64,000 bases of DNA from Rhizobiales bacterium 2SD (GCA_005502805.1 SCMY01000005.1:405572-469571), one strand, 5' to 3'. Shown: positions 34,552 through 43,418, numbered from the stretch's first letter. Notes: generated from the sequence alone by a model not told the origin. Translations and numbers: made by a program.

Positions 34552-36021
34552 TTGGTCAGGCTTTTCGTGGTTCTCGGGTTCGCCCTGCTGGCGGGCGGCG
34601 CCTATGCCATCGTCGATGGCTGGCCATATCGCGTCCTGGAGCGTGGCTTCACTGAAGTCATTCTGGGAGGACTGTCGCTGGTCGGCGGCTTGATCCTGCT
34701 CGCGCTCGCGGCCGTGCTCGCCGAGGTCCGCCGGCTCAAAGGTCTCGTCAGCGGGGCCATGGCGGCCCTTGCGCTGTCCGAGCCGCGCCCCGCCGAACGT
34801 GAGGTGCTGAACGAAAAGCCCTCGCATGGCGAGCCGGTCGTCGAGAAGGCGCTCGTGCCTGAGGGTGGCCATGGCGGCGCCGCGGCCACACTGGCGGCAG
34901 GCGCGGGCGCTGCCGTGATAGCCGGCGCACTCACCGGCCTGGCGAGCAGCGGGGATGCGCCGGACGCAAAGGCGAACGACAAGACGGATCAGAAGGCGGA
35001 TAAGGCCGACAACGACACGGCGGAGAAGAGCGATGATGCTCGCTCCGATCGTGCCGAGGTCGCCGCCGAACCGTCGCAAGCGCCGCCGGCCGCGGTCGGC
35101 GAGATCGATGACTGGTTGTTGCCTCCGGTCCCGCCGCAGCTCGATGCCGCGCCCTCCGATGTCCACCCGGATGAGCGGGGCGACAGTGAGGAAGCCGATG
35201 AGAAAACCGAGGAGACACAGGACGAGCTGGAGCGTCCGGTCTTGGCTGGCGCCGACGGAGCTCTGCTCCCGGCTGACGAGAAGGCCGCCGAGGTCGAAGC
35301 CGTTGCCGTCACCGTAGATGAAGTCGAAGCCAGGTCCGCGGATGACGCGCCCGGCGCCGCGAGGCAGGAGGCTGCATCTGTTTCAGCGCAGGATCAGCTT
35401 TGGTGGCCGCGCATCGACCACCCGATCCGGGACGAGCAGGCCTCGGTCGACGACGAATTCAACGCGCTGCGTGATCAGCTCGCCGGTGTCGTCAACGCCC
35501 CCGAGGTCGAGCCGCCGCGGCGAGATCGCGATAGCGTCGATACAATCGAGAACTGGATGCCGCCGCGGCCGTGGCCGCCGGTGACGCAGCCGCGCGATCC
35601 CGGCGCTTTGAGCGATGTCGAGGCTGAGGCCGGTGACAAGGTGCAGCCGGAGGAGACAACGGACCAGCCGGTTCCCCCCATGGACGAGCCTGCGCTGCCC
35701 GAGCCGGAGCTTGCCGTCGATCCTGCCCCCGTAACGGTGGACGCGTCGCCCGTCGAGAAAACCGAGCCGCCGGCGGCCGATGCCAAGACGGCCGAAGCCA
35801 AGCTGGGCGAAGCAAAGCCGGATGATGAGGCCAAGCCGGATGAGGAGCCAGCGGCGTCCGACGAGGGCGTGATCGGCGCCTATCAGGTCGGCGAGACGCA
35901 GTTCACCATGTTCGCCGACGGCTCGATCCATGCCCGCACGCCGGATGGCGACTACGTCTTCGCCTCGATGGACGAATTGAAGGCCTATCTCGCCAGTGAG
36001 AAGGACAAGCTCGGCGCCTAG
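34552..36021 (+). CDS. Acidic, largely disordered membrane-anchored protein of unknown function
   Basis: Unrecognised protein of 489 aa from a TTG start with AAAGGAG 7 bases upstream. Two N-terminal hydrophobic helices (LFVVLGFALLAGGAYAIVDG and VILGGLSLVGGLILLALAAV) are followed by an Ala/Gly-rich hydrophobic stretch (~100-130). More than 300 residues rich in Glu, Asp, Ala, Pro and Lys follow (for example DKTDQKADKADNDTAEKSDD), looking disordered. A short, apparently folded C-terminus contains GAYQVGETQFTMFADGSIHA and ends with MDELKAYLASEKDKLGA. Short conserved pieces recur in the disordered part (DDWLLPPVPP-like and ENWMPPRPWPP). The stop overlaps that of the opposite gene (CTAG). Confidence 0.75.
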   Translation: MVRLFVVLGFALLAGGAYAIVDGWPYRVLERGFTEVILGGLSLVGGLILLALAAVLAEVRRLKGLVSGAMAALALSEPRPAEREVLNEKPSHGEPVVEKALVPEGGHGGAAATLAAGAGAAVIAGALTGLASSGDAPDAKANDKTDQKADKADNDTAEKSDDARSDRAEVAAEPSQAPPAAVGEIDDWLLPPVPPQLDAAPSDVHPDERGDSEEADEKTEETQDELERPVLAGADGALLPADEKAAEVEAVAVTVDEVEARSADDAPGAARQEAASVSAQDQLWWPRIDHPIRDEQASVDDEFNALRDQLAGVVNAPEVEPPRRDRDSVDTIENWMPPRPWPPVTQPRDPGALSDVEAEAGDKVQPEETTDQPVPPMDEPALPEPELAVDPAPVTVDASPVEKTEPPAADAKTAEAKLGEAKPDDEAKPDEEPAASDEGVIGAYQVGETQFTMFADGSIHARTPDGDYVFASMDELKAYLASEKDKLGA

Positions 36022-38159
36022 CTTGAGCCTGCCGCCTCATCGGGCTTGCTCCAGCCCTCGCCTGCCGCTGTGATGGCGAAGGCATAGGCGAGGGCGGTTT
36101 CCTTCAACGAGTCGAAGCGCCCGGCCGCACCGGCATGGCCGGCGTCCATGTTGGTGTGCAGCATAATCGGGCCGCCGCCGGTCATGGTCGCACGCAGGCG
36201 CGCCACCCATTTCGCTGGCTCCCAATAGGTGACGCGCGGGTCGGCCAGGCCCCCGGTCGCCAGGATCGGCGGATAGACCTGCGCCTTGACGTTGTCATAG
36301 GGCGAGTAGCTCAGGATCGTCCGGAAGGCGGCTTCGTCCCGGATCGGGTCACCCCACTCCGGCCATTCCATCGGCGTCAGCGGCAGGCTCTCGTCGAGGA
36401 TGGTGTTGAGCACATCGACGAAGGGCACTTCGGCGATGATGCCGGCGAACAGCTCTGGCGCGAGATTGGCGACCGCGCCCATCAGCATGCCGCCGGCGCT
36501 GCCGCCTTCGGCGACGATACGGCCGCGGCTGGTGAAGCCCTCCGCCGCCAGCATCTCGCCAGCAGCGATGAAGTCGGTGAAGCTGTTCGGCTTGTTCTGG
36601 CGCTTACCGTCGAGATACCAGCTCCAGCCCTTGTCGGTGCCGCCGCGGATATGCGCGATCGCATAGACGAAGCCGCGGTCGACCAGGCTGAGTGGCCTTG
36701 TCCGGAACGAGGCCGACATCGCAGCGCCATAGGAACCATAGCCGTAGAGCAGGCAGGGCGCCGAGCCGTCCAGCTTCAGGTCACGTCGATGCAGTATCGA
36801 GACCGGCACCTTGGCGCCGTCCTTGGCCGTGGCGAAGATGCGGCGGACGACATAAGCCTCCGGATCATGGCCGGAAGGCACCTCCTGGCGCTTCACAAGC
36901 CTGCGTTCGCCGGTCGCGAGATCGTAGTCGTAGGTCTCGGCCGGCCTGGCCATCGAGGCGTAGATGAAGCGCAGGGTGTCGGTGTCGAACTCGTACCCGG
37001 CATCGACGCCGAGCCCATAAGCCTCTTCGTCGAAGGCGATGCTGCTCTCCGTCCCGGTCAGCAGGTCGCGGACGACGATGCGCGGCAGGCCCTCTTCGCG
37101 CTCCAGTCGGATCAGCCTGTCGGCGAGGCAGATATGGCTGAGGATGAGCCGACCGCGCTTGTGCGGCACGAGATCGGTCCAATTGGACGGCGAGGGATCG
37201 CTGAGCGGCGCACGCACAATCTTGAAGTCTTCGGCGCCGTCGGCATTGGTCAGGATCAAGAGCTCGTCGCCGTGATGCTCGACGCTGTACTGGCGTCCGA
37301 CCAGTCGCGGCGCGATCAGCCTGGGCTTGCCCGCCTTGTCGGTGAGATCGACCAGGCTGACTTCCGAGGTCTCGTGGTCGCTGCTCGAGATCAGCAGGAA
37401 GCGGCGCGACTGGGTCTGGTCGATATCGGCGAACAGGCCGGGATCGGTCTCCTCGTAAAGCAGTTCGTCCTCGCTCTGCGGGGTGCCGAGGCGATGACGC
37501 AGCACGCGGGTCGGGCGATGGTCGTCATCGAGTGCGACATAGACGAAAGCGCTGGAATCGGCCGCCCAGATCATCTCGCCGGAGGTCTCGGCGATCGCGT
37601 CCGGCAGGTCTTTGCCGGTGGCAAGATCACGTGCCCGGATCAGGAACAGCTCCGAGCCGGCCTCGTCCGCGCTCCAGGCGAGGAGGCGATGGTCGGGGCT
37701 GTGTTCGGCATCGCCGAGATCGAAGAACTCCTTGCCTTCGGACAGGGCGTCGGCATCGAGCATGATCTGCTCGCCGCCGGGCTGGGCGCCGTCGTTCGCG
37801 CGCGGTTTGCGGCAGATCAGCGGATGCTCGCCGCCGCGCCGGTAGCGGCTGTAGTAGAGAAACGGCCCGTCGGGCTGCGGCGGCTCGGTGTCGTCCTCCT
37901 TGATCCGCCCGCGCATTTCCTTGATCAGCTCGCGCTGCAGCGCCTTAGTCGGCGCCATCAACTTGTCGCACCAGGCGTTTTCCGCCTCGATATGTGTACG
38001 GATATCGACCGGCAGGACGTCTGGATCGCGCAACACGTCGCGCCAGTTCTCGGCCCGCAGCCAAGCGTAGTCATCGGTGAGCGTCATGCCGTGGATGGTA
38101 TGGCTCTGCGGGCGAATGGCGGGGGCCGGCGGCATCGCATTCCTGCGCTGTCTAGTCAT
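36018..38159 (-). CDS. ptrB: S9A prolyl oligopeptidase family, oligopeptidase B
   Basis: Serine peptidase of 713 aa that cleaves small peptides after basic residues. An N-terminal seven-bladed propeller (~residues 1-415) starts at HTIHGMTLTDDYAWLRAENW. The C-terminal alpha/beta hydrolase domain has the nucleophile in RIVAEGGSAGGMLMGAVANL (G-G-S-A-G-G, ~555), the acidic AQVYPPILATGGLADPRVTY (~640) and the base His in LHTNMDAGHAGAAGRFDSLK (~675). The start at 38159 is supported by GGAG 9 bases upstream. It is single, convergent with the acidic protein gene and divergent from mucR. Confidence 0.92.
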   Translation of the reverse strand: MTRQRRNAMPPAPAIRPQSHTIHGMTLTDDYAWLRAENWRDVLRDPDVLPVDIRTHIEAENAWCDKLMAPTKALQRELIKEMRGRIKEDDTEPPQPDGPFLYYSRYRRGGEHPLICRKPRANDGAQPGGEQIMLDADALSEGKEFFDLGDAEHSPDHRLLAWSADEAGSELFLIRARDLATGKDLPDAIAETSGEMIWAADSSAFVYVALDDDHRPTRVLRHRLGTPQSEDELLYEETDPGLFADIDQTQSRRFLLISSSDHETSEVSLVDLTDKAGKPRLIAPRLVGRQYSVEHHGDELLILTNADGAEDFKIVRAPLSDPSPSNWTDLVPHKRGRLILSHICLADRLIRLEREEGLPRIVVRDLLTGTESSIAFDEEAYGLGVDAGYEFDTDTLRFIYASMARPAETYDYDLATGERRLVKRQEVPSGHDPEAYVVRRIFATAKDGAKVPVSILHRRDLKLDGSAPCLLYGYGSYGAAMSASFRTRPLSLVDRGFVYAIAHIRGGTDKGWSWYLDGKRQNKPNSFTDFIAAGEMLAAEGFTSRGRIVAEGGSAGGMLMGAVANLAPELFAGIIAEVPFVDVLNTILDESLPLTPMEWPEWGDPIRDEAAFRTILSYSPYDNVKAQVYPPILATGGLADPRVTYWEPAKWVARLRATMTGGGPIMLHTNMDAGHAGAAGRFDSLKETALAYAFAITAAGEGWSKPDEAAGSS

Positions 38160-38555
38160 GCTTGGTCTCCGGGCTGGGTCCGACGGTCTCTGACGTCCCG
38201 ATCCATGATGAGGCCGCTTCGTCTTTGCCAACGAAGACAGGTAGAGGTCGGGTGTGGGACTGACAAGGACAACCTTTTCGCGCAAATGCTGCATCGCAAT
38301 GTGCTTCAGTTACGATGTCCGCCCATAAAATCAGCAATAATATGTCTCTCTGAATGTATTCGAATCCTTGCATTGCCACTTGCGATATTGATCTGCTTGG
38401 CTTAGAGGGGTGCCGGCTGGTCCGTTTTGCATGATTCTATTCCGGTAGGAATTCGACCGTCTGCCGGCGGAGGTCAGGGAGGCGCTTGCGCCTAAAAACA
38501 GAGCTGGTGCAGCCGCTGCTACGACCGGTCAAGATAACAATGGAGCAACGCCAAC
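38160..38555. promoter_or_regulatory. 396-base divergent intergenic region ptrB/mucR
   Basis: No gene is visible. The stretch 38320-38400 is noticeably AT-richer than its surroundings. An ATTCC-GGTA-GGAAT inverted repeat sits at 38439-38452, about 100 bases upstream of mucR. MucR/Ros proteins typically repress their own promoters at AT-rich sites, so autoregulation here is plausible. I could not assign -35 and -10 boxes. Confidence 0.4.
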
Positions 38556-38972
38556 ATGGCTGACCAAGACGGTTCCGATTTCATCGAGCTCACGGCAGAT
38601 ATCGTTTCCGCCTACGTGTCGAACAATTCTGTCCCCGCGTCGGAATTGCCTGCGCTGATCAACGATGTTCACGCGGCTCTTAATCGCGTCGTCGGCGGTG
38701 CTGCGCCGGTTGCTCCGGTCGAGGCGCCGAAGCCCGCCATTGCGGTGAAGAAGTCGATCACGGCCGATTATCTGATCTGCCTGGAAGATGGAAAGAAGTT
38801 CAAGTCGCTGAAGCGCCATCTGCGTACGCAGTACAACATGTCGCCGGAGCAATACCGTGAGAAGTGGGGCCTGCCCCCCGACTATCCGATGGTTGCGCCG
38901 AACTATGCCGAGGCGCGCTCGCAGTTGGCCAAGAAAATGGGTCTCGGCCAGCAGCGTCGCAAGCGCCGCTGA
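38556..38972 (+). CDS. mucR: MucR/Ros family transcriptional regulator
   Basis: Zinc-finger regulator of 138 aa. The C-terminal domain (~65-138) includes [19 protein letters not shown] and [19 protein letters not shown], then [20 protein letters not shown], the signature of the Ros/MucR prokaryotic zinc-finger domain. The N-terminal region (~1-45) mediates oligomerisation in known members. MucR proteins are H-NS-like regulators of exopolysaccharide, motility and cell-cycle genes in Hyphomicrobiales. The gene is monocistronic with its own terminator. Confidence 0.95.
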   Translation: MADQDGSDFIELTADIVSAYVSNNSVPASELPALINDVHAALNRVVGGAAPVAPVEAPKPAIAVKKSITADYLICLEDGKKFKSLKRHLRTQYNMSPEQYREKWGLPPDYPMVAPNYAEARSQLAKKMGLGQQRRKRR

Positions 38973-39011
38973 TTCAAAGCAGCTCAAGCTGCGCCATCGC
39001 TCATGCTTGTG

Positions 39012-39044
39012 AAGCCGCCGGTTCAGCCGGCGGCTTTTTCTTTT
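39012..39044 (+). terminator. Rho-independent terminator after mucR
   Basis: AAGCCGCCGG (39012-39021), a TTCAG loop and CCGGCGGCTT (39027-39036), then a T-rich tail (TTTCTTTT), 40 bases after the mucR stop. Confidence 0.93.
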
Positions 39045-39190
39045 GGGCTCCCTCGTCGCGCGATCCAGAGCCGTCGAGCCGCCGAGCATCGGTGCGGCCA
39101 TCGGCCGGCAAGGCCATGGCTCGCCATTCCCGGCACGACAGCCTGCAACCTGAAACTGTCAGGAGCCTGTCGGGGAGGTCGCTTCCGGGC

Positions 39191-39218
39191 TTGCGGTGAT
39201 GTGTCATAGGAATATATA
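39191..39218 (+). promoter_or_regulatory. Candidate promoter of the DnaA-like/DUF6456 pair
   Basis: TTGCGG (39191-39196), 16 bases, TATATA (39213-39218). The -10 region is strikingly AT-rich for this genome and is followed at once by an inverted repeat. Confidence 0.55.
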
Positions 39219-39245
39219 CCTGAATTCGTCGCGGTTGAATTCAGG
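39219..39245. promoter_or_regulatory. Inverted repeat CCTGAATTC-N9-GAATTCAGG
   Basis: A perfect 9-bp inverted repeat with a 9-nt spacer spans the expected transcription start and touches the ribosome binding site GGGAGG (39244-39249) of the next gene. It could be an operator or, as RNA, a hairpin next to the Shine-Dalgarno. Confidence 0.6.
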
Positions 39246-39260
39246 GAGGCGATGCCCGCA

Positions 39261-39638
39261 ATGGAACATATAGAGAACAAACTGCATGCGAAGCAACCGG
39301 ATTCGATGCGGCGGAGCGCTCCGGCCCGGCTTGCCGAAACCGCTGTCTGCGGCGCGATGCGTCTGCAGATTGGGGCTCTGCGTGCCGGGCGCGGGCCGCG
39401 GAAGATCGCTTTCGCCCGTCAGCTCGCGATGTATCTGACACATGTCGGTTTCGGGCTGACCCTGACCGAGGTCGGCGCCTGCTTCGAGCGTGATCGGACG
39501 ACCGTGCGCCACGCTTGCGCCCTGGTCGAGGACCGGCGTGATCAACCGGCCTTTGATCTTGCCGTCTCGGCGCTGGAGGCCGGCCTGGGGCATCTTGCTT
39601 TCGGCTTGCAGTTCGGCTCCCGCACGGAGGTCGAGTGA
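39261..39638 (+). CDS. Stand-alone DnaA domain-IV-like helix-turn-helix protein
   Basis: Small protein of 125 aa. Its centre (~45-105) resembles the C-terminal DNA-binding domain of the replication initiator DnaA: KIAFARQLAMYLTHVGFGL, then LTEVGACFERDRTTVRHACA, which parallels the DnaA signature around D-H-T-T-V-x-H-A. There is no AAA+ ATPase domain. It may bind DnaA-box-like sites as a regulator. ATG 39261 is chosen because GGGAGG is 11 bases upstream; ATG 39252 lies only 2 bases after it. Its stop overlaps the DUF6456 start (TGATG). Confidence 0.78.
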   Translation: MEHIENKLHAKQPDSMRRSAPARLAETAVCGAMRLQIGALRAGRGPRKIAFARQLAMYLTHVGFGLTLTEVGACFERDRTTVRHACALVEDRRDQPAFDLAVSALEAGLGHLAFGLQFGSRTEVE

Positions 39639-40447
39639 TGAGCGCCGGTGATGATCGCTGCCAACCGCCGTCTCGCCTGCTACGGCATCTGAGCGAGCCC
39701 GGCGCCTATGCCGTCGACTCGCCGCTCGGTTGTGGGCGGATCGCGCTCTACCGTGGCGATGTCGGCGGAGCCACGCTCGGGGCGGGCTATGTCGCTGCCG
39801 CCGAGGCCGATGCCCTCGTCACCACCGGATTCGCTGTCTGGGTGACGAAAGGGGGGAGGAGGCGGCTATGTCTAGCCGATGCGCAGGTCGAAAGACCGCG
39901 GACTACGACCACCGTGATGGTTGATGGCGAGGCGCAGCAGGTCGTTCTGGATGAACGGGAGAGCCCGCTGCTCTGGCTCCATCGCCGCTCCGGCAAGGAT
40001 GGAGCACCGCAGATCTCCGCTGTCGAATTTGCTGCCGGCGAGCGCTTTCGCGCCGATCGGACTTTGGCACAGATGCTGCCGCGGGTGACGGTGAACTGGG
40101 ATGCCGGTCTCGCCGCCGGCACCCACGCGCCAGCCCGGGGACCGGCCGAGGCTTCCGACTCCAGCCTGGCGGCTCGTCAGCGCGTGCGGCACGCCTGCAG
40201 GCGCCTGGGTCCCGAACTGTCGGGTCTGGCCATCGATGTCTGCGGCTTCCTCAAGGGGCTCGACCAGGTCGAACGCGAACGCAAATGGCCGGCGCGCTCG
40301 GCCAAGGTTGTCCTGCGGCTGGCGCTGTCGGCGCTTGTCGAGCATTACGGCTTGGCTGGAAAGCAAGTCATGCGGGCAAAGCCAGCCGTCTGGCGCGCGC
40401 CCGACGCGCGCCCGTCGATGTCCTCGCCGCCGGGCGGTGGAGATTAA
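39638..40447 (+). CDS. DUF6456 domain-containing protein
   Basis: Protein of 269 aa. The C-terminal half (~130-245) matches what I know of DUF6456 proteins: ESPLLWLHRRSGKDGAPQIS, then FAAGERFRADRTLAQMLPRVT and a final helical part with RRLGPELSGLAIDVCGFLKG and RSAKVVLRLALSALVEHYGL. The N-terminal part may hold a degenerate winged helix. ATG 39638 has GGAGG 8 bases upstream and is coupled to the DnaA-like gene. Function is unknown; a DNA-related role is inferred from the partner. The stop overlaps that of sufE (TTAA). Confidence 0.75.
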   Translation: MSAGDDRCQPPSRLLRHLSEPGAYAVDSPLGCGRIALYRGDVGGATLGAGYVAAAEADALVTTGFAVWVTKGGRRRLCLADAQVERPRTTTTVMVDGEAQQVVLDERESPLLWLHRRSGKDGAPQISAVEFAAGERFRADRTLAQMLPRVTVNWDAGLAAGTHAPARGPAEASDSSLAARQRVRHACRRLGPELSGLAIDVCGFLKGLDQVERERKWPARSAKVVLRLALSALVEHYGLAGKQVMRAKPAVWRAPDARPSMSSPPGGGD

Positions 40448-40869
40448 GCCGATGCCGCGCGGGCGTCGCTCTTGATCCGCTCCATCATGGCGCGCACGCC
40501 GTTCGAGCGCTGTGGTGTCAGGTGGGCGGCCAGGCCGAGCCGCTCGTAGATCGCGAAGGCGTCGGTCGCCAGGATCTCCTGCGCCGTGTGGCCGGAATGG
40601 ATGGCGATGGCGAGCGCGACCAGCCCGCGCACGATATGGGCATCGCTGTCGCCGCGGAAGACCAGGCGCGTGGTGTCGCCGGGCCCGCCTTCAGTGCGGG
40701 TCTCCAGCCAGACCTGGCTGGCGCAGCCGCGCACCTTGTTGGCGTCGTTATGCGCCTCCTCGGGCAGCGGCGCGAGCGTCCGCCCGAGCTCGATCAAATA
40801 GCGATAGCGATCGTCCCATTCGTCGAGCAGCTCGAAATTGGCGACGATTTCATCGAGGCTCTCGCTCAT
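40444..40869 (-). CDS. sufE: SufE family Fe-S assembly protein
   Basis: Sulfur-acceptor protein of 141 aa that takes persulfide from SufS cysteine desulfurase. The active Cys is in NDANKVRGCASQVWLETRTE (~residue 55). Other family parts are IVANFELLDEWDDRYRYLIE and VALAIAIHSGHTAQEIL. The start at 40869 has GGAG just upstream; the upstream extension of nine codons lacks support. The suf operon is not in this window. Confidence 0.93.
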   Translation of the reverse strand: MSESLDEIVANFELLDEWDDRYRYLIELGRTLAPLPEEAHNDANKVRGCASQVWLETRTEGGPGDTTRLVFRGDSDAHIVRGLVALAIAIHSGHTAQEILATDAFAIYERLGLAAHLTPQRSNGVRAMMERIKSDARAASA

Positions 40870-40961
40870 GAACTCCGCAGTCGGCCTCCGGCTCAATCCG
40901 CCACCGACGGTGGGCGGCGCTGGCGAAGCGTCTTCGGCTTGTCGCGCGGCCAGGTCAAGTC

Positions 40962-41243
40962 TCAGCGCTGTCGCGGTTGCATGTCGCTGCCGTGGCCTGC
41001 GGCGCTCGCCGCCAGGGCGAGGACGCGGGCACGTGTCTCCGGCTCCAGCCCGGCAAGGACCTCGGCAGCTTCGCGCAGGCTGATCGCGCCTTGCAGAGCC
41101 GCTTTCGGGTCGATTTTAGCGAGGATCGCGACTGCAGCCTTGGCGTCGACCGCGAATACCTCAGGCTCGCTCTTCGTGCCGTGCACGGGCGAGTTCAGCG
41201 CGATCACGCCGACGATCGCCAGGCTGCGCAGAAGATAGGCCAT
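40962..41243 (-). CDS. Small exported protein of unknown function
   Basis: A 93-aa protein with an N-terminal signal-like segment (YLLRSLAIVGVIALNSPVHG), then an Ala-rich helical body containing VDAKAAVAILAKIDPKAALQ and AAEVLAGLEPETRARVLALA. I do not recognise it with certainty; size and N-terminus recall DUF5330-type small proteins of Hyphomicrobiales. It lies upstream of sufE on the same strand after a 92-base gap. Confidence 0.55.
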   Translation of the reverse strand: MAYLLRSLAIVGVIALNSPVHGTKSEPEVFAVDAKAAVAILAKIDPKAALQGAISLREAAEVLAGLEPETRARVLALAASAAGHGSDMQPRQR

Positions 41244-41576
41244 CCGTCGTCCCCGTCCGGTTCCAGGCTCCCCAGCCTGTGCATGGTGCTACGCTAGCGG
41301 ACGGATCGAAAGATCGCGTGTCGTCGAAAGCATCGATTTGAATCAAAGGCGGATGATCGTCTTCAGGTTCCGTTCACCTTGCCGCCAACAACCCCCTCGT
41401 TTGACGCAGAAGCCTGAGATCAGTGCAATTTATTGAAAAATAAAGACTATTTTTCTGGTCGCCAAGGAGATGCCCGGTTTTGGGCTGCCTCACTTTAAGC
41501 CCCGCTTAAACGGCAGCCGCGAGGATCGGCATAACAAGGCGAGGCGAAAGCGTCGAAGGCCGACAGAGGTGCGCGG
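41244..41576. promoter_or_regulatory. 333-base region upstream of the histidine kinase
   Basis: No gene is visible. It contains a promoter candidate, TTGACG (41401-41406)-17 bases-TGCAAT (41424-41429). Just downstream is an AT-only perfect inverted repeat, GAAAAATA-AAGAC-TATTTTTC (41435-41455). The repeat is unusual in this GC-rich DNA and sits near the predicted transcription start. Confidence 0.5.
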
Positions 41577-43400
41577 TTGCGGTTTTCCAGTTTGATGACG
41601 GCGGTGAGAGCGCAGGTCGCGGCGATGGTCCATCCATCGGCGCTGGCCGACTCGCTCGAGCGCATGCGTCACGAGCGCTTCATGCTGTCGAGGCTCGCCG
41701 CCTCGATGGCGGCGCTCAGCCTGGTGCCGGCCTACATCGCCTGGCGCGGCCGCATCGGCGCGTTCGAACTCCTCGTGCTCGTCGCGCTGGCGTTGCCGCT
41801 GCTGGCGGTCTTTCTGCTTTCGCGCACCGGCCGGCTCGATCTTGCGCACTGCATTTCCGGCGCTGCCCTGACCCTGCTGATCACAACGCTCGCCTGCCTG
41901 ACCGGCGGAGCCTCTTCGCCGCTGTTGCTCTGGCTTGCCGCTGTTCCGGCCGAGGCGATGTTCTTCGGCTCTCGTCCCTATGTGGCGCGTGCCGGCGTCC
42001 TCTCGCTCATCGGCCTCGGTGCCGTCGTCACCCTGCAGGGGACGGGGACGCTCGCGGAACCGGCACCTTGGACCTGGCAGGCGATGCCCGTCTTCGCGGC
42101 GGTCGCGATCCTGCACGCAGTGCTGATCACGGTCGGCTTTCTGTATCGCCGCGATGACGAATTGCGCGAGCACCGCGCTTCCGATGCGCGGGCGCAGCTG
42201 ATGCTCGAGCACGTCGGCGATCTCGTCACCTGGCACGATGCGGCCGGCGCCGTCGTCTTCGCCAACGAGGCCGCCCGCAGCCTCACCGGGGCCGAGCCGG
42301 CCCAGCTCTTCGGCCGAGGCCTGTTCGAACGCGTCCATATCGCCGACCGGCCGCTCTTTCTCAAGGCATTGAGCGACGCGGCGCATGGCTCCGGCCGCGC
42401 CGGCGCCTGCTTTCGCGTGCTGTTCGTTCCGCCGGGAGGAGATGGGCATGCCTGCGTGAGCCCGGTCGTGCGCTGGCTCGATCTCAGCGCCCGGCGCATC
42501 GAGCAAACCGGCCCGCGTGCCGGCGCCACCGTCGTCTGCGTCAGTCGCGACGTCACCGACCGGCATGCGATCGACGAGGAACGCGAGCGCAATCGCGTCG
42601 AGGCGGTCAAGGCGAGCGACGTCAAGGACCAGTTCCTGGCGACGGTCAGTCATGAGCTGCGCACGCCGCTCAACGCGATCATCGGCTTCTCGGAAATGCT
42701 CGGCGGCGAGCTCGGCGCCTCCTTCAGCCCGGCGCAGCGCCAGGAGTATGCCAGGATCATCCACGATTCCGGCCAGCATCTGCTCGAGGTGGTCAATACG
42801 CTGCTCGACGTCTCGAAGATCGAGAGCGGGGCGATGGCGATCGAGCAGGACCCGCTCGACATGGCCGAACTCGCGGAGGACTGCTGCAGGGTCGTCGCGC
42901 TCAAAGCCGGCAGCGGCACGGTCGCGCTCGAGCGCATCGTTGGCCCGGACCTACCGCAGCTGCTCGGAGACCGGCGTGCGCTGAAGCAGGTGATGCTCAA
43001 TCTGCTCTCGAATGCGATCAAGTTCACGCCGCCCGGCGGACGGGTCACGCTCGCCTTGGTGCGCGATGGCGGGATGATCGATCTCTCGGTCTCCGATACC
43101 GGCATCGGAATTGCTGCCGCCGACCTGCCGCGGCTGGGCGATCCCTTCTTTCAGGCCAAGTCCTCCTATGATCGCGCCCATGACGGGACCGGGCTCGGGC
43201 TTTCTGTGGTTCGCGGCCTGGTCGGCCTGCACGGCGGTACGCTCACCATCGAGAGCGCGCCGGGCGTCGGCACCCGCGTCGGCGTGCGCCTTCCGATCGG
43301 CGGTGTCGCCGCCGCGAGCGAGCCGGCCCGCATCGCCACCTTTGCCCGCGCTCCGCGCCGCGGCTTCGAGACCAAGCAACCCATTCGCCTGACCGCCTGA
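41577..43400 (+). CDS. PAS-domain sensor histidine kinase
   Basis: Membrane kinase of 607 aa. Four to six N-terminal hydrophobic segments (~residues 40-190) are followed by a PAS domain (~205-320, with MLEHVGDLVTWHDAAGAVVF). Next is a HisKA domain with the phospho-His in DQFLATVSHELRTPLNAIIG (~350), then an ATPase domain with the N box QVMLNLLSNAIKFTPPGG, G1 SDTGIGIAAADL and G2 HDGTGLGLSVVRGLVGLHGG. The layout resembles PleC/DivJ cell-cycle kinases; no response regulator is adjacent. TTG 41577 has AGAGG 8 bases upstream; ATG 41595 is the alternative start. Confidence 0.9.
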   Translation: MRFSSLMTAVRAQVAAMVHPSALADSLERMRHERFMLSRLAASMAALSLVPAYIAWRGRIGAFELLVLVALALPLLAVFLLSRTGRLDLAHCISGAALTLLITTLACLTGGASSPLLLWLAAVPAEAMFFGSRPYVARAGVLSLIGLGAVVTLQGTGTLAEPAPWTWQAMPVFAAVAILHAVLITVGFLYRRDDELREHRASDARAQLMLEHVGDLVTWHDAAGAVVFANEAARSLTGAEPAQLFGRGLFERVHIADRPLFLKALSDAAHGSGRAGACFRVLFVPPGGDGHACVSPVVRWLDLSARRIEQTGPRAGATVVCVSRDVTDRHAIDEERERNRVEAVKASDVKDQFLATVSHELRTPLNAIIGFSEMLGGELGASFSPAQRQEYARIIHDSGQHLLEVVNTLLDVSKIESGAMAIEQDPLDMAELAEDCCRVVALKAGSGTVALERIVGPDLPQLLGDRRALKQVMLNLLSNAIKFTPPGGRVTLALVRDGGMIDLSVSDTGIGIAAADLPRLGDPFFQAKSSYDRAHDGTGLGLSVVRGLVGLHGGTLTIESAPGVGTRVGVRLPIGGVAAASEPARIATFARAPRRGFETKQPIRLTA

Positions 43401-43418
43401 TCCCGAGAGTCGAGACCC

